Shown in pieces: positions 6,487-10,992 of a DNA stretch of 10,992 nucleotides. The notes under the pieces are model-generated. The model searched no databases. It was not told the origin of the DNA and was given only the letters and a program-made list of their open reading frames with translations. Source of the stretch: an uncultured Pseudomonadota bacterium (GTDB taxonomy: Bacteria; Pseudomonadota; Alphaproteobacteria; RUG11792); assembly GCA_902773285.1 (NCBI GenBank), contig CACYDS010000092.1:1-10992 (forward strand). The letters run 5' to 3'. Made by a program: the position numbers and the translations under genes. The stretch's first letter is position 1. Each line of letters begins with the position of its first letter.

Positions 6487-7353
6487 ATGGGTATAAAGCC
6501 CCCACTTATAATTTCCATAGCTCTTCACGTTGGAGTGCTCTTACTGTTCTGTAGTAATATCGGTAATATTTTTTCATCAAAGATAAAAGATACGGGCTAT
6601 GTGGTATTTGATTATGTCGAAATAGGCAAGAAAAGCAAAGCCCCAATAATTTCACAGCAAGAAGGAAAGCTGAGTAAAACAAAAGCAAAAACGGATGAAA
6701 AAGAAACAGTAAATCAGGAATCTCAACCAAAGGAAAGCGCAAAAACTGAGAAGAAGCAGATTGAGGCAAAAAAAGAGAAGAAAGAGAAATCAGTCGTCCT
6801 AGACAAAAAAAAGAAAAAATCTCCACCCTCTAAGGTTAAAAGAGAAAAGAAGCCCCCCAAAAAGACTGATACAAAATCAAAGGCGAATGATAAAGCAGTA
6901 GTGAATTTAAGAAAGAACAAAAAGATAAAAAACAATGACACCAAGGTTGCAAAGAAGTCATTCGATAGTCTTCTTGATGGAGCCAGTGCAAGTGGTGAGA
7001 ATGAAAACTCCGGGATAAAGGCCGAAGAGGTTGGAGAAACATTGACTGCAACGCAAATAGATTTGATACGACAGACTATTCGTAAATGTTGGCATTTCCC
7101 CGCGGGGCTCAGAAATGCTGAAGATTTAATTGTTGACATAAAAATGGAATTAGATCCCGAAGGCAATGTGATAAAAGCTGAAATAGTTGATACCAACAGA
7201 ATGGCCTCAGATCAGGATTACAGAACTGCGGCTGAAAACGCGTATAGAGCTGTATTAGACCCAAAATGTAATCCTTTGCCATTGCCAAAAGAAAGCTATA
7301 ACGAATGGAAAAACCTTGAACTCAGCTTTAATCCGAAGGATATGTTTAGTTAA
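6487..7353 (+). CDS. tolA: TolA, envelope-spanning Tol protein
   Basis: TolA links the TolQR motor in the inner membrane to TolB-Pal at the outer membrane. This 288-residue protein has the three expected parts. The membrane anchor (about 5-23) has Ser10 and His14 four apart, as in the SHxxx motif of the TolA helix that contacts TolQR. A Lys/Glu-rich linker (about 47-160) is probably helical and long enough to cross part of the periplasm. The C-terminal domain (about 185-288) has LTATQIDLIRQTIRKCW, then PAGLRNAEDLIVDIK and CNPLPLP; Cys201 and Cys261 match the conserved TolA domain III pair. The C-terminal pattern is distinctly alphaproteobacterial. AAGGAG at 6474-6479 lies seven bases before ATG 6487, which follows the tolR stop directly, so the three genes form one operon. 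The linker is Lys-rich and shorter than in E. coli TolA. Confidence 0.92.
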   Translation: MGIKPPLIISIALHVGVLLLFCSNIGNIFSSKIKDTGYVVFDYVEIGKKSKAPIISQQEGKLSKTKAKTDEKETVNQESQPKESAKTEKKQIEAKKEKKEKSVVLDKKKKKSPPSKVKREKKPPKKTDTKSKANDKAVVNLRKNKKIKNNDTKVAKKSFDSLLDGASASGENENSGIKAEEVGETLTATQIDLIRQTIRKCWHFPAGLRNAEDLIVDIKMELDPEGNVIKAEIVDTNRMASDQDYRTAAENAYRAVLDPKCNPLPLPKESYNEWKNLELSFNPKDMFS

Positions 7354-7394
7354 TGATGATACAATGTGATTAAGGTGAATAAGAGTTAAAACTA

Positions 7395-8438
7395 ATGGAA
7401 GAGCAAAAAGTCAACAAAAGGATTAAATGGATATCTAGCTCTTTGATTATCGCAGGAATAGTCTGGTTGTTATATCAAATGGGGCAATGGATCGTTCCTT
7501 TTGTGATAGCTTTTATCCTAGCATATGCGTTTCATGTGCCATCTAAAAAATTGGAAAAGATTTTGCATATCTCTGCAACATTATCTTCCATAATTATCGT
7601 TTTAGGGCTTATTGCTTTTGTGTCATTATTTACAGTATTTTTAGCTCCACTTTTAAAAAATGCCACCATGATCATAATACAAAAATTGCCGATAATAATC
7701 AGAGAACTACCCGCTCATATAAATGAAAATTTACATAGCCTTTTTGCTATTTTAGGCATTGATAGATCGTTTGATACCGGAGCTATTTTTAACGAATATT
7801 TGTCAAAATTTGCACTTAATTTACCTAAGCATATTTTTGGATTCATAGATACAGGAATGACTCTAATGTATGTTGTAATGTTTGCTTTCATGACGCCAAT
7901 TATAACGTTCTATCTTTTGAAAGATTGGGAAAAAGTGGAAAATTCGTTTGTCTCTTTGCTCAATAAGTGCGCGTCCCCATCAGTTATTTCTGTGTTGCAT
8001 CCGATTAATGCAAAGTTAGGCGCATATGGCAAAGGACAACTTATTGTTTGCTTGATTCTTGCATTTGCGTATTCCCTGGGATTGTTATTTATCGGAGTTG
8101 AAAGGTATATTGTATGCGGGATAATTTCTGGAATGCTTGCCGTAGCTCCATTTTTCGGAGCAATTATAGGCCTTGTCACAACACTAGCAACTTCTTTAGA
8201 TTGCCTGCATTCATATCAATACATAATGGTTGTAGCATTGTATTTGGTTATTCCATTCATAGATTCGAATTTTATAACTCCTCGTTTAATTGGTAAAAGC
8301 ACTGGTATACAGCCCGTCTGGCTTTTGTTTTCTATCTGTGCCTGCTTATCAATTTTAGGGACAGTGGGTATTTTTATTTCTGTGCCAATGGCAGTGATTT
8401 TATCTACAGTATGCAAAGAGTGTGTTAAAAAGTTATAG
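7395..8438 (+). CDS. AI-2E/PerM-family membrane transporter
   Basis: This 347-residue integral membrane protein has the AI-2E transporter (PerM/YdgG/YtvI) layout. It has two or three N-terminal membrane segments (about 12-90) and a soluble loop with amphipathic helices (about 95-150). Then come TFYLLKDWEK (171-180), YGKGQLIVCLILA (211-223), PFFGAIIGL (252-260) and the signature PFIDSNFITPRLIG (287-300), followed by two closing segments. Members export autoinducer-2, exchange Na+ for H+, or have unknown substrates, so the name does not fix a function. The start has AAGAG nine bases upstream. It lies 41 bases after tolA, where tolB is normally found, and may share the tol transcript. Its stop codon sits inside the large stem-loop at 8417-8467. 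Confidence 0.9.
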   Translation: MEEQKVNKRIKWISSSLIIAGIVWLLYQMGQWIVPFVIAFILAYAFHVPSKKLEKILHISATLSSIIIVLGLIAFVSLFTVFLAPLLKNATMIIIQKLPIIIRELPAHINENLHSLFAILGIDRSFDTGAIFNEYLSKFALNLPKHIFGFIDTGMTLMYVVMFAFMTPIITFYLLKDWEKVENSFVSLLNKCASPSVISVLHPINAKLGAYGKGQLIVCLILAFAYSLGLLFIGVERYIVCGIISGMLAVAPFFGAIIGLVTTLATSLDCLHSYQYIMVVALYLVIPFIDSNFITPRLIGKSTGIQPVWLLFSICACLSILGTVGIFISVPMAVILSTVCKECVKKL

Positions 8439-8467
8439 CAGAATCGAGCTTTTTTGTGACACACTCT
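8417..8467. repeat. Stem-loop spanning the stop codon of the AI-2E gene
   Basis: AGAGTGTGT (8417-8425) is exactly complementary to ACACACTCT (8459-8467). Inside it, AAAAAG (8427-8432) pairs with CTTTTT (8449-8454), extendable by T-G and T-A pairs. The stop codon 8436-8438 lies in the loop region. No T-tract follows on either strand, so terminator function is doubtful; a 3'-end or translational role between two genes 64 bases apart is possible. Confidence 0.55.
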
Positions 8468-8502
8468 AATTGTGGGCTATGCAAAAATTCAGATTGGCTG
8501 GT

Positions 8503-9924
8503 ATGAAAAAATTTCTTGCGATAAGGACTATAGTGGTTGCCATTTTCCTTTCATTTGTAATGCAACCGCTAACTACAGGTTGTGCTATGGCTGCAGAAGG
8601 TAATAGCGATTTATTCAAAACAAAATTGTCTAGCTATGTTGATTTAGCAAAAGAGAAAAAAAAAAAAAAAATGACACAGGCAGAAATTGAAAAACTAGTA
8701 GATGAAGCGATGTCAATTATTGAAGATTTAAAAAATCGATATATGAATGAGAAATTAAATGTACATGAAATAAAGCTAAAATATTTAAACGGCAATGATT
8801 TTCCAGATTCTAATGAGCATAAGGATAATAATGCCTATGACCAAAAAATTGTCCAGTTCACGGTAGCATGCTACAAGTTATTCAAAATAATGACAAAAGA
8901 CATTGTATCGAAAATCATTGAAAAATCGCCGCTTGAGATGGTTTCAATAATTAAAGAACTTTCGGTTTTTATGCAATTTGTATCAGCTAATCCAGGTGAT
9001 TTCGGACATGGTGTATTTTCTGAAAAACAGGGAGATGTGCTTGTTGTATTTGCGACTAATGATGCAATTATTAGGATAATGAAATCAATTGTATATAAAA
9101 ATTTATTACAAACTAATAAGATATATAAAATGTCAAGGTTAGGTTCATATATTGGGGATAACATTTCAAATAATATTGATGACGAAAAAATAAATAGTAC
9201 AATTGCTTCATTAAAAAGAAGCACGGCTGACGATGCACGTCTAGCAATTGAAATTCCTGAGGCTATGCTTGATTGGTCTGCATCAGACTTAACCATAAAT
9301 GAATTCCAAACAGCTGCAAAAAATTACATAAACGAAATAAATTTATTTAAACAATCAAAAGATACCGCAGATAAGCAAGTGCACTTGAATAAGGCTCTAG
9401 AATTGGCAAAAAGTTTGCTTGGAATAATTCCAAATACTAAAATAAATGTTTCGCCAAAAGTTTTGGAATTTTGCAAAATTCTAGAACAGGAGCGAGCGAA
9501 ATTGAATGATGCAATAAAGTCGGAGGATAAGAAAGTCGCTTTAAAGGCAAAAAGGGATATGACGAACTACACACACATTGAAAATTTTTTGAAGTGCGTT
9601 TCAATCCTTTTGGATACAATGAACAACGAACCTCAAATACTTCCTCTGATTGTTGAAAAAATGCCAGAGTTCATACCGAATGTTGGTCAGGAAGTTACAG
9701 TGTTTCTGCGGGCATTGGAACTGATTATTAAAACACCAAGTGATACTAAGGCTATTATTTCGAAGTTTCGAAAATATGCAAAGTCATCTGAGGACGGAAG
9801 CTATCTTATGTCCCCACTATTGTCTGTCGCTATGGAGCATATAGATAATCTGAATTACAAAACAATATTAACCTCTACCGATTTTTCAAAAAGCGAAGTT
9901 TGTAAATATCTGCGAATTAGGTAG
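8503..9924 (+). CDS. Exported hypothetical protein, 473 aa
   Basis: I do not recognise this protein. From ATG 8503 the N-terminus is a typical signal peptide: MKK, a hydrophobic core (AIRTIVVAIFLSFVM) and an AMA-A site after residue 30, suited to signal peptidase I. TTGC just before it (Cys27) is a poor lipobox, because -3 is Thr rather than Leu, but a lipoprotein cannot be excluded. ATG 8479 is an in-frame alternative eight codons upstream; neither start has a clear ribosome site. The mature part is predicted mostly alpha-helical, rich in Lys, Ile and Asn, with no repeat or catalytic motif that I can see, suggesting a periplasmic, surface or secreted helical protein. A 16-A run encodes KKKKK at residues 52-56. 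It follows the AI-2E gene by 64 bases and may belong to the tol transcript. The stop lies inside the hairpin at 9895-9937. Confidence 0.85.
   Translation: MKKFLAIRTIVVAIFLSFVMQPLTTGCAMAAEGNSDLFKTKLSSYVDLAKEKKKKKMTQAEIEKLVDEAMSIIEDLKNRYMNEKLNVHEIKLKYLNGNDFPDSNEHKDNNAYDQKIVQFTVACYKLFKIMTKDIVSKIIEKSPLEMVSIIKELSVFMQFVSANPGDFGHGVFSEKQGDVLVVFATNDAIIRIMKSIVYKNLLQTNKIYKMSRLGSYIGDNISNNIDDEKINSTIASLKRSTADDARLAIEIPEAMLDWSASDLTINEFQTAAKNYINEINLFKQSKDTADKQVHLNKALELAKSLLGIIPNTKINVSPKVLEFCKILEQERAKLNDAIKSEDKKVALKAKRDMTNYTHIENFLKCVSILLDTMNNEPQILPLIVEKMPEFIPNVGQEVTVFLRALELIIKTPSDTKAIISKFRKYAKSSEDGSYLMSPLLSVAMEHIDNLNYKTILTSTDFSKSEVCKYLRIR
8656..8671 (+). repeat. Run of 16 A inside a coding region
   Basis: Sixteen consecutive A residues encode five Lys and the first base of an ATG in the exported protein gene. 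Runs of this length are prone to transcriptional slippage and replication slippage. The frame stays open across it as written, and the ATG directly after the run (8671-8673) is in the same frame. Confidence 0.95.
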
Positions 9925-9937
9925 ATATACAAACTTC
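9895..9937 (-). terminator. Convergent terminator hairpin, T-tract on the - strand
   Basis: GAAGTTTGT (9895-9903) pairs with ACAAACTTC (9929-9937) and ATATCT (9906-9911) with AGATAT (9923-9928), with AA bulged at 9904-9905 and an 11-base loop. Read on the - strand, the stem is followed by GCTTTTTG, so it fits an intrinsic terminator for the accD-rpiB transcript, about 40 bases past the rpiB stop. On the + strand it covers the stop codon of the exported protein gene (9922-9924) and has no T-tract. Confidence 0.6.
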
Positions 9938-9977
9938 ACAAACGAAGAGCTTATATCGTAGCCCGTATCATTCAATG

Positions 9978-10415
9978 CTATTTATCAATTTTTTCTAATC
10001 TTATTGAATGTCTGGGATCAAAGGGTGTCTCGATGAAAGTTGTAAAACATTTTTTTGCGAGTGATATATCTAGGAATCCTGCCCCGAAACATAATATATT
10101 TGCGTTGTTATGCTTCCTAGAAAGCCTAGCTATTTCTTCTGAGTAGCACAAGACTGCACGTATTCCTTTGTGACGATTTGCCACAATGCTCATTCCAACA
10201 CCAGAAAAACATACCAAAATACCAATAGCATTTTTATGAGAACTAACATAATCAGTAACCATATTGGCAAAATCCGGATAATCTACAGATGTTTCATCAT
10301 TGCTCGTACCAAAATCCGTATATTCGTATCCGAGTTCTTCAAAATAAGTAATGAACGCAGATTTCATCCTATAACCTCTATGATCCGATGCTATGGCGAT
10401 AGAATTGAAAATCAT
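9978..10415 (-). CDS. rpiB: Ribose-5-phosphate isomerase B
   Basis: RpiB interconverts ribulose 5-phosphate and ribose 5-phosphate, supplying ribose for nucleotides in the cytoplasm. The 145 residues span the whole LacAB/RpiB family length. Landmarks are IAIASDHRGY (6-15) with Asp11 and His12, SVDYPDFA (43-50), GILVCFSGVGMSI (65-77) with the expected catalytic Cys69, GIRAVLCYS (84-92), LSRKHNNANIL (98-108) with the active-site-region His102, and FDPRHSIRLEKI (132-143). The loop after Cys69 normally reads CGTGIG or CGSGVG; here it is CFSGVG, with Phe70 in place of Gly. All other landmarks are intact, so the gene does not look decayed. The start ATG overlaps the accD stop (ATGA), implying coupled translation. 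LacA/LacB-like sugar-phosphate isomerases are the alternative, but the context offers no sugar pathway. Confidence 0.93.
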   Translation of the reverse strand: MIFNSIAIASDHRGYRMKSAFITYFEELGYEYTDFGTSNDETSVDYPDFANMVTDYVSSHKNAIGILVCFSGVGMSIVANRHKGIRAVLCYSEEIARLSRKHNNANILCFGAGFLDISLAKKCFTTFIETPFDPRHSIRLEKIDK

Positions 10416-10992
10416 GCCGGATCCCCCATTGTATAATCCAAAATTAATCTCAAAGTTTCCGGCAAATCATGGCGATGCACTATCATGTCTAGAAGTCCAT
10501 GTTCTTGCAAAAATTCAGCTCGTTGAAATCCATCTGGTAATTGTTGTTTTATTGTCTTTTCAATCACTCGCGCTCCAGCAAAGCCAATTAGAGCATTAGG
10601 CTCTGATATATGTATATCTCCGAGCGTCGCAAACGAAGCCAAAACCCCCCCTGTTGTTGGATTGGTAAATACATTTATGTATGGCAAACCAGTTTCCTTT
10701 AATTGTGTTATTGCAGCTATTGTTGCTGGCATTTGCATTAAAGACAGCATCCCTTCCTGCATTCTGGCCCCACCAGAAGCTGTAAATCCTATCAATGCCG
10801 AATGAGACTCACAAGCAATGTGTGCAGATTTTATTATGGATTTACCTACAGAAAGCCCCATGGATCCGCCCATGAACGCAAAATTCATGACAAAAACGAC
10901 TGCATTTTTGCCTCCAATTTTCCCTTTAGCCATTGAGATTGCATCAAAGTCTCCGGTTTTAGCTCTAGCTTCCTTTAGCCTATCAGTGTAGC
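10412..10992 (-). CDS. accD: Acetyl-CoA carboxylase carboxyltransferase subunit beta (3' part)
   Basis: AccD, with AccA, transfers the carboxyl group from biotin to acetyl-CoA, making malonyl-CoA for fatty acid synthesis. The gene enters from the right edge, so the N-terminal zinc ribbon is not visible. The first readable residues (YTDRLKEARAKTGDFDAI) already align with the family, which rules out the Met at 10933 as the start. Core motifs follow in order: FAFMGGSMG, ASGGARMQEG, MQMPATIAAI, NPTTGGVLASFA, ALIGFAGARVIE and LPDGFQRAEFL, then a short C-terminus. NPTTGG and GFAGAR differ slightly from the common DPTTGG and GFAGPR. It shares a four-base ATGA overlap with rpiB. In many alphaproteobacteria accD is followed by folC instead, so the pairing with rpiB is a local arrangement. 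Confidence 0.96.
   Translation of the reverse strand, partial: YTDRLKEARAKTGDFDAISMAKGKIGGKNAVVFVMNFAFMGGSMGLSVGKSIIKSAHIACESHSALIGFTASGGARMQEGMLSLMQMPATIAAITQLKETGLPYINVFTNPTTGGVLASFATLGDIHISEPNALIGFAGARVIEKTIKQQLPDGFQRAEFLQEHGLLDMIVHRHDLPETLRLILDYTMGDPA

Noticed and set aside
6723..7196. Phe/Ser-rich antisense frame (157 codons, - strand)
   Set aside because: It is the mirror of the Lys-rich TolA linker, where AAA/AAG runs read as TTT/CTT on the other strand.
8470..8502. TTG (8470) or ATG (8479) start for the exported protein
   Set aside because: ATG 8503 gives a typical MKK signal peptide. ATG 8479 remains possible and is noted in the gene entry; the TTG has no ribosome site.
10931..10933. 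Internal Met as the accD start
   Set aside because: The 19 codons upstream stay open to the window edge and align with conserved AccD sequence, so the gene is cut by the window rather than starting here.

Overview
The window looks like a piece of an AT-rich alphaproteobacterial chromosome. The TolQ, TolR and TolA sequences, especially the C-terminal domain of TolA, have alphaproteobacterial character. The low GC content, A-rich coding and phage-like genes would fit a host-associated lineage such as Holosporales or Rickettsiales-like bacteria. That placement is inference from sequence style, not from a marker gene.

Region 1 (1-3131, + strand) starts with a possible tail end of an upstream gene. 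It continues with two translationally coupled genes of unknown function (94-1605 and 1602-2396), a 327-base gap, and a small SleB-type cell-wall hydrolase (2724-3131). The set looks like part of a phage or gene-transfer-agent remnant, but only the hydrolase is recognisable. The gap is about 51% GC over 2461-2700, against about one third in neighbouring coding sequence, and holds several stem-loops. It is the best candidate here for an undescribed structured RNA or regulatory leader.

Region 2 (3278-5114, + strand) is a SulP-family anion permease with a C-terminal STAS domain, followed by a good intrinsic terminator.

Region 3 (about 5236-9937, + strand) is a tightly packed tolQ-tolR-tolA cluster, the energised part of the Tol-Pal envelope system. 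It is followed by an AI-2E/PerM-family membrane protein and an unrecognised exported protein. The usual neighbours ybgC, tolB, pal and ybgF are not here. TolR carries Glu where the family has its membrane Asp. The exported protein contains a 16-A homopolymer. Stem-loops span the stop codons of the last two genes.

Region 4 (9978-10992, - strand) converges on region 3. It holds the 3' part of accD (acetyl-CoA carboxylase carboxyltransferase beta subunit), running off the right edge, overlapped by 4 bases with rpiB (ribose-5-phosphate isomerase B). A terminator hairpin shared with the convergent gene closes the unit.
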